Positions 13,080-25,601 of a DNA stretch of 64,000 bases are shown piece after piece. A program made the translations under genes and the position numbers. The DNA is taken from NCBI GenBank assembly GCA_947846985.1, contig CANTUZ010000027.1:2601535-2665534 (forward strand), given 5' to 3'. Position 1 is the first letter of the stretch. Each line of letters begins with the position of its first letter. This DNA is from Fratercula arctica (Eukaryota; Chordata; Aves; Charadriiformes; Alcidae). Below the pieces are notes generated by a model. It had not been told where the DNA came from. It searched no databases and saw only the letters and a program-made list of their open reading frames with translations.

Positions 13080-14639
13080 GCAATCAGAACCAACCCTTTT
13101 TGATATCACAAGGCAGTCAGAGCCGTCCGTTTTTGACATCACGGCGCAGTCTTTGCCCCCCATTAGTGACATCACAGGGCAGTCAGAGCCCGCCCTTCGT
13201 GACATCACAAGGCAACCAGAGCCTTTCTTTGTGACACCATTGGGAAGTCAGATCCTGCCCACTTCTGACATCACGGGGCAGTCAGAAATCCCCTTGGTGA
13301 CATCACAGGGCAGTCAGAGCCCGCCCTTGGTGACATCACAGGGCAGTCAGGTCCCGCCCTTGGTGACATCAAAGGGCAGTCAGAAACCCCGTTGGTCACA
13401 TCACGGGGCAGTCAGAGTACGCCCATCGTGACACCACGGGTCACTCAGAGCCCCCATTTGTGACATCACAGGACAGTCAGAGACAAACTTTGTGAAATCA
13501 CAGGGCAGTCAGAGATCCCCCCTTTGTGACATGACGTGGCAGTCAGAGCCCCCCATTGTGAAACCACGGGGCAGTCAGAAACCCCTTGGTGACGCCACGG
13601 GGCAGTCAGAGCGCCATTTTTAACATCACGGGGCAGTCAGAACCCCCCTTGGTGACATCACAGGGCAGTCAGAACCCCACCTTCGTTACATCACAGGGCA
13701 GTCAGAGCCTGCCCCTTGTGAAATCACGGGGCAGTCAGCAACCCTCTCGGTGACATCAAAGGGCAGTCAAAGCCAGCCTTTGTGACATCACGGGGCAGTC
13801 AGATCCCGCCCTTTGTGACACCACGGGGCAGTTAGAACCCCTTTTTGACACCACCGGGAAGTCAGAGGTTGCCTTTTGGGACATCACAGGGCAGTCAGAG
13901 CCCACCCTTGCTGAAATCACAGGGCAGTCAGAGACGCCCTTGGTGACAGCATGGGTCAGTCAGAGCCCTCCTTTGTGACATCACAGGGCAGTCAGACCCT
14001 GCCCTCTCTGACACCACAGGGCATTCAGAGCCAACCCTTTGTGACATCACAAGGCAGTCAGAGCCTGGCCTTGGTGACATAACGTGGCAGTCAGAAACCT
14101 CTTTGTGACATCACAGGGCAGTCAGAGTACGCCCATTGGGACATCACGGGGCAGTCAGAGCCCGCTCTTTGTGACACCACGGGTCACTCAGAGCCCCCAT
14201 TTGTGACATCACAGGACAGTCAGAGCCCGCCCTTGGTGACATCACAAGGCAGCAGAGCCTTTCCTTGTGACACCATTGGGAAGTCAGATCCCGCCCCCTT
14301 GTGACATCATGGGGCAGTCAGGAATCCCCTTGGTGACATCACAGGGCAATCAGAGCCCGCCCTTGGTGACACAACGGGACAGTCAGAGCCCCGCTTTGTG
14401 ACATCAAAGGGCAGTCAGACCCCGCCCTTGGTGACATCACAGGGCAGTCAGAAACCCCTTTGGTGACATCAGAAGGCAGTCAGAGCCCCCTCTTTGTGAC
14501 ACGACGGGGGCAGTCAGAGAACCCCCTTGATCACATCACAGGGCAGTCAGAGTCCCCCTTTCTGACATCACAGGGCATTCAGAAACCCCCTTTTTTACAT
14601 CACAGGGCAGTCAGAGCCCCCCCTTGGTGACATCATGGG
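13080..14639 (+). repeat. HOR unit H9, 48-monomer type
   Basis: Unit of 1,560 bp, equal to the 47-monomer type plus m26 (near 13,480-13,510). m8-m20 absent, m41-m42 present. Scattered single-base indels near 13,618, 13,840, 14,253 and 14,505. Confidence 0.92.
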
Positions 14640-16165
14640 GCAATCAGAACCAACCCTTTTTGATATCACAAGGCAGTCAGAGCCGTCCGTTTTTGACATC
14701 ACGGCGCAGTCTTTGCCCCCCATTAGTGACATCACAGGGCAGTCAGAGCCCGCCCTTCGTGACATCACAAGGCAGCCAGAGCCTTTCTTTGTGACACTAT
14801 TGGGAAGTCAGATCCTGCCCACTTCTGACATCACGGGGCAGTCAGGAATCCCCTTGGTGACATCACAGGGCAGTCAGAGCCCGCCCTTGGTGACATCACA
14901 GGGCAGTCAGGTCCCGCCCTTGGTGACATCAAAGGGCAGTCAGAAACCCCGTTGGTCACATCACGGGGCAGTCAGAGTACGCCCATCGTGACACCACGGG
15001 TCACTCAGAGCCCCCATTTGTGAAATCACAGGGCAGTCAGAGATCCCCCCTTTGTGACATGACGTGGCAGTCAGAGCCCCCCATTGTGAAACCACGGGGC
15101 AGTCAGAAACCCCTTGGTGACGCCACGGGGCAGTCAGAGCGCCATTTTAACATCACGGGGCAGTCAGAACCCCCCTTGGTGACATCACAGGGCAGTCAGA
15201 ACCCCACCTTCGTTACATCACAGGGCAGTCAGAGCCTGCCCCTTGTGAAATCACGGGGCAGTCAGCAACCCTCTCGGTGACATCAAAGGGCAGTCAAAGC
15301 CAGCCTTTGTGACATCACGGGGCAGTCAGATCCCGCCCTTTGTGACACCACGGGGCAGTTAGAACCCCCTTTTTGACACCACCGGGAAGTCAGAGGTTGC
15401 CTTTTGGGACATCACAGGGCAGTCAGAGCCCACCCTTGCTGAAATCACAGGGCAGTCAGAGACGCCCTTGGTGACAGCATGGGTCAGTCAGAGCCCTCCT
15501 TTGTGACATCACAGGGCAGTCAGACCCTGCCCTCTCTGACACCACAGGGCATTCAGAGCCAACCCTTTGTGACATCACAAGGCAGTCAGAGCCTGGCCTT
15601 GGTGACATAACGTGGCAGTCAGAAACCTCTTTGTGACATCACAGGGCAGTCAGAGTACGCCCATTGGGACATCACGGGGCAGTCAGAGCCCGCTCTTTGT
15701 GACACCACGGGTCACTCAGAGCCCCCATTTGTGACATCACAGGACAGTCAGAGCCCGCCCTTGGTGACATCACAAGGCAGCCAGAGCCTTTCCTTGTGAC
15801 ACCATTGGGAAGTCAGATCCCGCCCCCTTGTGACATCATGGGGCAGTCAGGAATCCCCTTGGTGACATCACAGGGCAATCAGAGCCCGCCCTTGGTGACA
15901 CAACGGGACAGTCAGAGCCCCGCTTTGTGACATCAAAGGGCAGTCAGACCCCGCCCTTGGTGACATCACAGGGCAGTCAGAAACCCCTTTGGTGACATCA
16001 GAAGGCAGTCAGAGCCCCCTCTTTGTGACACGACGGGGCAGTCAGAAACCCCTTGGTGACGCCACGGGGCAGTCAGAGCCCCCCTTTCTGACATCACAGG
16101 GCATTCAGAAACCCCCTTTTTTACATCACAGGGCAGTCAGAGCCCACCCTTGGTGACATCATGGG
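14640..16165 (+). repeat. HOR unit H10, 47-monomer type with a swapped monomer
   Basis: Unit of 1,526 bp without m8-m20 and m26. Around 16,037-16,068 the expected m58 (AGAACCCCCTTGATCAC) is replaced by a copy of m29 (CAGAAACCCCTTGGTGACG), a monomer that normally sits about 1 kb upstream in the unit. Confidence 0.92.
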
Positions 16166-17692
16166 GCAATCAGAACCAACCCTTTTTGATATCACAAGGC
16201 AGTCAGAGCCGTCCGTTTTTGACATCACGGCGCAGTCTTTGCCCCCCATTAGTGACATCACAGGGCAGTCAGAGCCCGCCCTTTGTGACATCACAAGGCA
16301 GCCAGAGCCTTTCTTTGTGACACTATTGGGAAGTCAGATCCTGCCCACTTCTGACATCACGGGGCAGTCAGGAATCCCCTTGGTGACATCACAGGGCAGT
16401 CAGAGCCCGCCCTTGGTGACATCACAGGGCAGTCAGGTCCCGCCCTTGGTGACATCAAAGGGCAGTCAGAAACCCCGTTGGTCACATCACGGGGCAGTCA
16501 GAGTACGCCCATCGTGACACCACGGGTCACTCAGAGCCCCCATTTGTGACATCACAGGACAGTCAGAGATCCCCCCTTTGTGACATGACGTGGCAGTCAG
16601 AGCCCCCCATTGTGAAACCACGGGGCAGTCAGAAACCCCTTGGTGACGCCACGGGGCAGTCAGAGCGCCATTTTAACATCACGGGGCAGTCAGAACCCCC
16701 CTTGGTGACATCACAGGGCAGTCAGAACCCCACCTTCGTTACATCACAGGGCAGTCAGAGCCTGCCCCTTGTGAAATCACGGGCAGTCAGCAACCCTCTC
16801 GGTGACATCAAAGGGCAGTCAAGCCAGCCTTTGTGACATCACGGGGCAGTCAGATCCCGCCCTTTGTGACACCACGGGGCAGTTAGAACCCCCTTTTTGA
16901 CACCACCGGGAAGTCAGAGGTTGCCTTTGGGACATCACAGGGCAGTCAGAGCCTGCCCCTTGCTGAAATCACAGGGCAGTCAGAGACGCCCTTGGTGACA
17001 GCATGGGTCAGTCAGAGCCCTCCTTTGTGACATCACAGGGCAGTCAGACCCTGCCCTCTCTGACACCACAGGGCATTCAGAGCCAACCCTTTGTGACATC
17101 ACAAGGCAGTCAGAGCCTGGCCTTGGTGACATAACGTGGCAGTCAGAAACCTCTTTGTGACATCACAGGGCAGTCAGAGTACGCCCATTGTGACATCACG
17201 GGGCAGTCAGAGCCCGCTCTTTGTGACACCACGGGTCACTCAGAGCCCCCATTTGTGACATCACAGGACAGTCAGAGCCTGCCCCTTGGTGACATCACAA
17301 GGCAGCCAGAGCCTTTCCTTGTGACACCATTGGGAAGTCAGATCCTGCCCCCTTGTGACATCATGGGGCAGTCAGGAATCCCCTTGGTGACATCACAGCG
17401 CAATCAGAGCCCGCCCTTGGTGACACAACGGGACAGTCACAGCCCCGCTTTGTGACATCAAAGGGCAGTCAGACCCCGCCCTTGGTGACATCACAGGGCA
17501 GTCAGAAACCCCTTTGGTGACATCAGAAGGCAGTCAGAGCCCCCTCTTTGTGACACGACGGGGCAGTCAGAGAACCCCCTTGATCACATCACAGGGCAGT
17601 CAGAGCCCCCCTTTCTGACATCACAGGGCATTCAGAAACCCCCTTTTTTACATCACAGGGCAGTCAGAGCCCACCCTTGGTGACATCATGGG
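16166..17692 (+). repeat. HOR unit H11, 47-monomer type
   Basis: Unit of 1,527 bp without m8-m20 and m26 and with m41-m42. A few single-base indels occur near 16,780-16,960. Confidence 0.92.
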
Positions 17693-19552
17693 GCAATCAG
17701 AACCAACCCTTTTTGATATCACAAGGCAGTCAGAGCCGTCCGTTTTTGACATCACGGCGCAGTCTTTGCCCCCCATTAGTGACATCACAGGGCAGTCAGA
17801 GCCCGCCCTTCGTGACATCACAAGGCAGCCAGAGCCTTCTTTGTGACACTATTGGGAAGTCAGATCCTGCCCACTTCTGACATCACGGGGCAGTCAGGAA
17901 TCCCCTTGGTGACATCATGGGGCAGTCAGAGCCCCCCGTTTGTGACATCGCGGCGCAGGCTGTGCCCCCCATTTCTGACATCACGGGACAGTTGGAGACC
18001 CCCCTTTGTGACACCAGGGGGCAGTCAGAGAAGCCCCTTGGTGACATCACAGGGCAGTCAGAACCAACCCTTTGTGACATCACGGGGCAGTCAGAGCCCC
18101 CTTTTTGACATCACAGGGCAGTCACAGCCCGCCCTTCGTGACATCACAGGGCGGCCAGAGCCTTTCTTTGTGACACCATTGGGAAGTCAGATCCTGCCCC
18201 CTTGTGACATCAAGGGGCAGTCAAAGCCCGGCTTTGTGACATCAAGGGGCAGTCAAAGCCCGGCTTTGTGACATCAAAGGGCAGTCAGAGCCCGCCCTTG
18301 GTGACATCACAGGGCAGTCAGGTCCCGCCCTTGGTGACATCAAAGGGCAGTCAGAAACCCCGTTGGTCACATCACGGGCAGTCAGAGTACGCCCATCGTG
18401 ACACCACGGGTCACTCAGAGCCCCCATTTGTGACATCACAGGACAGTCAGAGACAAACTTTGTGAAATCACAGGGCAGTCAGAGATCCCCCCTTTGTGAC
18501 ATGACGTGGCAGTCAGAGCCCCCCATTGTGAAACCACGGGGCAGTCAGAAACCCCTTGGTGACGCCACGGGGCAGTCAGAGCGCCATTTTAACATCACGG
18601 GGCAGTCAGAACCCCCCCTTGGTGACATCACAGGGCAGTCAGAACCCCACCTTCGTTACATCACAGGGCAGTCAGAGCCTGCCCCTTGTGAAATCACGGG
18701 GCAGTCAGCAACCCTCTCGGTGACATCAAAGGGCAATCAAAGCCAGCCTTTGTGACATCACGGGGCAGTCAGATCCCGCCCTTTGTGACACCACGGGGCA
18801 GTTAGAACCCCCTTTTTGACACCACCGGGAAGTCAGAGGTTGCCTTTTGGGACATCACAGGGCAGTCAGAGCCCACCCTTGCTGAAATCACAGGGCAGTC
18901 AGAGACGCCCTTGAGTTGACAGCATGGGTCAGTTCAGTCAGAGCCAACCCTTTGTGACATCACAAGGCAGTCAGAGCCTGGCCTTGGTGAAATCACGGGG
19001 CAGTCAGCAACCCTCTCGGTGACATCACAGGGCAGTCAGAGTACGCCCATTGTGACATCACGGGGCAGTCAGAGCCCGCTCTTTGTGACACCACGGGTCA
19101 CTCAGAGCCCCCATTTGTGACATCACAGGACAGTCAGAGCCCGCCCTTGGTGACATCACAAGGCAGCCAGAGCCTTTCCTTGTGACACCATTGGGAAGTC
19201 AGATCCCGCCCCCTTGTGACATCATGGGGCAGTCAGGAATCCCCTTGGTGACATCACAGGGCAATCAGAGCCCGCCCTTGGTGACACAACGGGACAGTCA
19301 GAGCCCCGCTTTGTGACATCAAAGGGCAGTCAGACCCCGCCCTTGGTGACATCACAGGGCAGTCAGAAACCCCTTTGGTGACATCAGAAGGCAGTCAGAG
19401 CCCCCTCTTTGTGACACGACGGGGCAGTCAGAGACCCCCTTGATCACATCACAGGGCAGTCAGAGCCCCCCTTTCTGACATCACAGGGCATTCAGAAACC
19501 CCCTTTTTTACATCACAGGGCAGTCAGAGCCCACCCTTGGTGACATCATGGG
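17693..19552 (+). repeat. HOR unit H12, 57-monomer partial long type
   Basis: Unit of 1,860 bp. It contains m10-m20 but not m8-m9: m7 reads directly into the m9 tail (GACATCATGGGG) near 17,910. It also lacks m41-m42. Near 18,989-19,020 the end of m44 and start of m45 are replaced by m33/m34 sequence (GAAATCACGGGG and CAACCCTCTCGG). Its m10 has a unique intermediate form, GACATCGCGGCGC. Confidence 0.88.
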
Positions 19553-20754
19553 GCAATCAGAACCAACCCTTTTTGATATCACAAGGCAGTCAGAGCCGTC
19601 CGTTTTTGACATCACGGCGCAGTCTTTGCCCCCCATTAGTGACATCACAGGGCAGTCAGAGCCCGCCCTTCGTGACATCACAAGGCAGCCAGAGCCTTTC
19701 TTTGTGACACTATTGGGAAGTCAGATCCTGCCCACTTCTGACATCACGGGGCAGTCAGGAATCCCCTTGGTGACATCACAGGGCAGTCAGAGCCTGCCCT
19801 TGGTGACACCACAGGGCAGTCAGGTCCCGCCCTTGGTGACATCAAAGGGCAGTCAGAAACCCCGTTGGTCACATCACGGGGCAGTCAGAGTACGCCCATC
19901 GTGACACCACGGGTCACTCAGAGCCCCCATTTGTGACATCACAGGGCAGTCAGAGATCCCCCCTTTGTGACATGACGTGGCAGTCAGAGCCCCCCATTGT
20001 GAAACCACGGGGCAGTCAGAAACCCCTTGGTGACGCCACGGGGCAGTCAGAGCGCCATTTTAACATCACGGGGCAGTCAGAACCCCCCTTGGTGACATCA
20101 CAGGGCAGTCAGAACCCCACCTTCGTTACATCACAGGGCAGTCAGAGCCTGCCCCTTGTGAAATCACGGGGCAGTCAGCAACCCTCTCGGTGACATCAAA
20201 GGGCAGTCAAAGCCAGCCTTTGTGACATCACGGGGCAGTCAGATCCCGCCCTTTGTGACACCACGGGGCAGTTAGAACCCCCTTTTTGACACCACCGGGA
20301 AGTCAGAGGTTGCCTTTTGGGACATCACAGGACAGTCAGAGCCCGCCCTTGGTGACATCACAAGGCAGCCAGAGCCTTTCCTTGTGACACCATTGGGAAG
20401 TCAGATCCCGCCCCCTTGTGACATCATGGGGCAGTCAGGAATCCCCTTGGTGACATCACAGGGCAATCAGAGCCCGCCCTTGGTGACACAACGGGACAGT
20501 CAGAGCCCCGCTTTGTGACATCAAAGGGCAGTCAGACCCCGCCCTTGGTGACATCACAGGGCAGTCAGAAACCCTTTGGTGACATCAGAAGGCAGTCAGA
20601 GCCCCCTCTTTGTGACACGACGGGGCAGTCAGAGAACCCCCTTGATCACATCACAGGGCAGTCAGAGCCCCCCTTTCTGACATCACAGGGCATTCAGAAA
20701 CCCCCTTTTTTACATCACAGGGCAGTCAGAGCCCACCCTTGGTGACATCATGGG
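19553..20754 (+). repeat. HOR unit H13, 37-monomer truncated type
   Basis: Shortest unit, 1,202 bp. It equals the 47-monomer type minus m39-m48 (10 monomers, 326 bp). The joint lies at about 20,321-20,340, where m38 (TTTTGGGACATCACAGG) runs directly into m49 (ACAGTCAGAGCCCGCCC). Confidence 0.92.
20321..20340 (+). other. m38-m49 deletion joint, copy 1
   Basis: m38 ends in GACATCACAGG, exactly as m48 does, and is followed here by m49 instead of m39. The same joint occurs at about 25,167-25,185, 42,701-42,720, 51,837-51,855 and 61,421-61,440. The shared 11 bp at the ends of m38 and m48 could have guided the exchange. Confidence 0.88.
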
Positions 20755-22641
20755 GCAATCAGAACCAACCCTTTTTGATATCACAAGGCAGTCAGAGCCG
20801 TCCGTTTTTGACATCACGGCGCAGTCTTTGCCCCCCATTAGTGACATCACAGGGCAGTCAGAGCCCGCCCTTCGTGACATCACAAGGCAGCCAGAGCCTT
20901 TCTTTGTGACACTATTGGGAAGTCAGATCCTGCCCACTTCTGACATCATGGGGCAGTCAGAAATCCCCTTGGTGACATCACAGGGCAGTCAGAGCCCGCC
21001 CTTTATGACATCAAGGGGCAGTCAGGGTCCCCCCTTGGTGACATCATGGGGCAGTCAGAGCCCCCCGTTTGTGAAATTGCGGCGCAGGCTGTGCCCCCCA
21101 TTTCTGACATCACGGGGCAGTTGGAGACCCCCTTTGTGACACCAGGGGGCAGTCAGAGAAGCCCCTTGGTGACATCACAGGGCAGTCAGAACCAACCCTT
21201 TGTGACATCACGGGGCAGTCAGAGCCCCCCTTTTTGACATCACAGGGCAGTCACAGCCCGCCCTTCGTGACATCACAGGGCAGCCAGAGCCTTTCTTTGT
21301 GACACCATTGGGAAGTCAGATCCTGCCCCCTTGTGACATCAAGGGGCAGTCAAAGCCCGGCTTTGTGACATCAAGGGGCAGTCAAAGCCCGGCTTTGTGA
21401 CATCAAAGGGCAGTCAGAGCCCGCCCTTGGTGACATCACAGGGCAGTCAGGTCCCGCCCTTGGTGACATCAAAGGGCAGTCAGAAACCCCGTTGGTCACA
21501 TCACGGGGCAGTCAGAGTACGCCCATCGTGACACCACGGGTCACTCAGAGCCCCCATTTGTGACATCACAGGACAGTCAGAGACAAACTTTGTGAAATCA
21601 CAGGGCAGTCAGAGATCCCCCCTTTGTGACATGACGTGGCAGTCAGAGCCCCCCATTGTGAAACCACGGGGCAGTCAGAAACCCCTTGGTGACGCCACGG
21701 GGCAGTCAGAGCGCCATTTTAACATCACGGGGCAGTCAGAACCCCCCTTGGTGACATCACAGGGCAGTCAGAACCCCACCTTCGTTACATCACAGGGCAG
21801 TCAGAGCCTGCCCCTTGTGAAATCACGGGGCAGTCAGCAACCCTCTCGGTGACATCAAAGGGCAATCAAAGCCAGCCTTTGTGACACCACGGGGCAGTTA
21901 GAACCCCCTTTTTGACACCACCGGGAAGTCAGAGGTTGCCTTTTGGGACATCACAGGGCAGTCAGAGCCCACCCTTGCTGAAATCACAGGGCAGTCAGAG
22001 ACGCCCTTGGTGACAGCATGGGTCAGTCAGAGCCAACCCTTTGTGACATCACAAGGCAGTCAGAGCCTGGCCTTGGTGACATAACGTGGCAGTCAGAAAC
22101 CTCTTTGTGACATCACAGGGCAGTCAGAGTACGCCCATTGTGACATCACGGGGCAGTCAGAGCCCGCTCTTTGTGACACCACGGGTCACTCAGAGCCCCC
22201 ATTTGTGACATCACAGGACAGTCAGAGCCCGCCCTTGGTGACATCACAAGGCAGCCAGAGCCTTTCCTTGTGACACCATTGGGAAGTCAGATCCCGCCCC
22301 CTTGTGACATCATGGGGCAGTCAGGAATCCCCTTGGTGACATCACAGGGCAATCAGAGCCCGCCCTTGGTGACACAACGGGACAGTCAGAGCCCCGCTTT
22401 GTGACATCAAAGGGCAGTCAGACCCCGCCCTTGGTGACATCACAGGGCAGTCAGAAACCCCTTTGGTGACATCAGAAGGCAGTCAGAGCCCCCTCTTTGT
22501 GACACGACGGGGCAGTCAGAGAACCCCCTTGATCACATCACAGGGCAGTCAGAGCCCCCCTTTCTGACATCACAGGGCATTCAGAAACCCCCTTTTTTAC
22601 ATCACAGGGCAGTCAGAGCCCACCCTTGGTGACATCATGGG
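20755..22641 (+). repeat. HOR unit H14, 58-monomer type
   Basis: Unit of 1,887 bp equal to the 61-mer minus m36 (fused near 21,875-21,900) and minus m41-m42. It has the diagnostic CTTTATGACATC in m8 and GAAATTGCGGCGC in m10, both shared with H16. Confidence 0.91.
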
Positions 22642-25601
22642 GCAATCAGAACCAACCCTTTTGATATCACAAGGCAGTCAGAGCCGTCCGTTTTGACATC
22701 ACGGCGCAGTCTTTGCCCCCCATTAGTGACATCACAGGGCAGTCAGAGCCCGCCCTTCGTGACATCACAAGGCAGCCAGAGCCTTTCTTTGTGACACTAT
22801 TGGGAAGTCAGATCCTGCCCACTTCTGACATCATGGGGCAGTCAGAAATCCCCTTGGTGACATCACAGGGCAGTCAGAGCCCGCCCTTTGTGACATCAAG
22901 GGGCAGTCAGGGTCCCCCCTTGGTGACATCATGGGGCAGTCAGAGCCCCCCGTTTGTGAAATTGCGGCGCAGGCTGTGCCCCCATTTCTGACATCACGGG
23001 GCAGTTGGAGACCCCCTTTGTGACACCAGGGGGCAGTCAGAGAAGCCCCTTGGTGACATCACAGGGCAGTCAGAACCAACCCTTTGTGACATCACGGGGC
23101 AGTCAGAGCCCCCCTTTTTGACATCACAGGGCAGTCACAGCCCGCCCTTCGTGACATCACAGGGCAGCCAGAGCCTTTCTTTGTGACACCATTGGAAAGT
23201 CAGATCCTGCCCCCTTGTGACATCAAGGGGCAGTCAAAGCCCGGCTTTGTGACATCAAGGGGCAGTAAGAGCCCGCCCTTGGTGACATCACAGGGCAGTC
23301 AGGTCCCGCCCTTGGTGACATCAAAGGGCAGTCAGAGAAGCCCCTTGGTCACATCACGGGGCAGTCAGAGTACGCCCATCGTGACACCACGGGTCACTCA
23401 GAGCCCCCATTTGTGACATCACAGGACAGTCAGAGACAAACTTTGTGAAATCACAGGGCAGTCAGAGATCCCCCCTTTGTGACATGACGTGGCAGTCAGA
23501 GCCCCCCATTGTGAAACCACGGGGCAGTCAGAAACCCCTTGGTGACGCCACGGGGCAGTCAGAGCGCCATTTTAACATCACGGGGCAGTCAGAACCCCCC
23601 TTGGTGACATCACAGGGCAGTCAGAACCCCACCTTCGTTACATCACAGGGCAGTCAGAGCCTGCCCCTTGTGAAATCACGGGGCAGTCAGCAACCCTCTC
23701 GGTGACATCAAAGGGCAGTCAAAGCCAGCCTTTGTGACATCACGGGGCAGTCAGATCCCGCCCTTTGTGACACCACGGGGCAGTTAGAAACCCCCCTTTT
23801 TGACACCACCGGGAAGTCAGAGGTTGCCTTTTGGGACATCACAGGGCAGTCAGAGCCCACCCTTGCTGAAATCACAGGGCAGTCAGAGACGCCCTTGGTG
23901 ACAGCATGGGTCAGTCAGAGCCCTCCTTTGTGACATCACAGGGCAGTCAGACCCTGCCCTCTCTGACACCACAGGGCATTCAGAGCCAACCCTTTGTGAC
24001 ATCACAAGGCAGTCAGAGCCTGGCCTTGGTGACATAACGTGGCAGTCAGAAACCTCTTTGTGACATCACAGGGCAGTCAGAGTACGCCCATTGTGACATC
24101 ACGGGGCAGTCAGAGCCCGCTCTTTGTGACACAACGGGTCACTCAGAGCCCCCATTTGTGACATCACAGGACAGTCAGAGCCCGCCCTTGGTGACATCAC
24201 AAGGCAGCCAGAGCCTTTCCTTGTGACACCATTGGGAAGTCAGATCCCGCCCCCTTGTGACATCATGGGGCAGTCAGAGCCCCCCGTTTGTGACATCACG
24301 GTGCAGGCTGTGCCCCCCATTTCTGACATCACGGGACAGTTGGAGACCCCCTTTGTGACACCAGGGGGCAGTCAGAGAAGCCCCTTGGTGACATCACAGG
24401 GCAGTCAGAACCAACCCTTTGTGACATCACGGGGCAGTCAGAGCCCCCCTTTTTGACATCACAGGGCAGTCACAGCCCGCCCTTCGTGACATCACAGGGC
24501 AGCCAGAGCCTTTCTTTGTGACACCATTGGGAAGTCAGATCCTGCCCCCTTGTGACATCAAGGGGCAGTCAAAGCCCGGCTTTGTGACATCAAGGGGCAG
24601 TCAAAGCCCGGCTTTGTGACATCAAAGGGCAGTCAGAGCCCGCCCTTGGTGACATCACAGGGCAGTCAGGTCCCGCCCTTGGTGACATCAAAGGGCAGTC
24701 AGAAACCCCGTTGGTCACATCACGGGGCAGTCAGAGTACGCCCATCGTGACACCACGGGTCACTCAGAGCCCCCATTTGTGACATCACAGGGCAGTCAGA
24801 GATCCCCCCTTTGTGACATGACGTGGCAGTCAGAGCCCCCCATTGTGAAACCACGGGGCAGTCAGAAACCCCTTGGTGACGCCACGGGGCAGTCAGAGCG
24901 CCATTTTAACATCACGGGGCAGTCAGAACCCCCCTTGGTGACATCACAGGGCAGTCAGAACCCCACCTTCGTTACATCACAGGGCAGTCAGAGCCTGCCC
25001 CTTGTGAAATCACGGGGCAGTCAGCAACCCTCTCGGTGACATCAAAGGGCAGTCAAAGCCAGCCTTTGTGACATCACGGGGCAGTCAGATCCCGCCCTTT
25101 GTGACACCACGGGGCAGTTAGAACCCCCTTTTTGACACCACCGGGAAGTCAGAGGTTGCCTTTTGGGACATCACAGGACAGTCAGAGCCCGCCCTTGGTG
25201 ACATCACAAGGCAGCCAGAGCCTTTCCTTGTGACACCATTGGGAAGTCAGATCCCGCCCCCTTGTGACATCATGGGGCAGTCAGGAATCCCCTTGGTGAC
25301 ATCACAGGGCAATCAGAGCCCGCCCTTGGTGACACAACGGGACAGTCAGAGCCCCGCTTTGTGACATCAAAGGGCAGTCAGACCCCGCCCTTGGTGACAT
25401 CACAGGGCAGTCAGAAACCCCTTTGGTGACATCAGAAGGCAGTCAGAGCCCCCTCTTTGTGACACGACGGGGCAGTCAGAGAACCCCCTTGATCACATCA
25501 CAGGGCAGTCAGAGCCCCCCTTTCTGACATCACAGGGCATTCAGAAACCCCCTTTTTTACATCACAGGGCAGTCAGAGCCCACCCTTGGTGACATCATGG
25601 G
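22642..25601 (+). repeat. HOR unit H15, composite of two partial units
   Basis: The 2,960 bp between successive m1 anchors hold two partial units joined at about 24,256-24,290. There m51 runs into m10, skipping m52-m61 and m1-m9. It ends with the m38-to-m49 deletion joint near 25,167-25,185. One of m19/m20 in the first half and m26 in the second half are also missing. This bookkeeping predicts about 91 monomers and fits the observed length. Confidence 0.87.
24256..24290 (+). other. m51-m10 fusion joint, copy 1
   Basis: m51 ends in TTGTGACATCATGGG and m9 ends in GTGACATCATGGG, so a switch here is invisible within the shared bases. After it the sequence continues as m10 with the CACGGTGCAGG form. 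The same joint occurs at about 29,131-29,170 and 32,461-32,495. A variant (CATCAAGGGG and CACGGCGCAGG) occurs at about 41,785-41,830. Confidence 0.86.
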
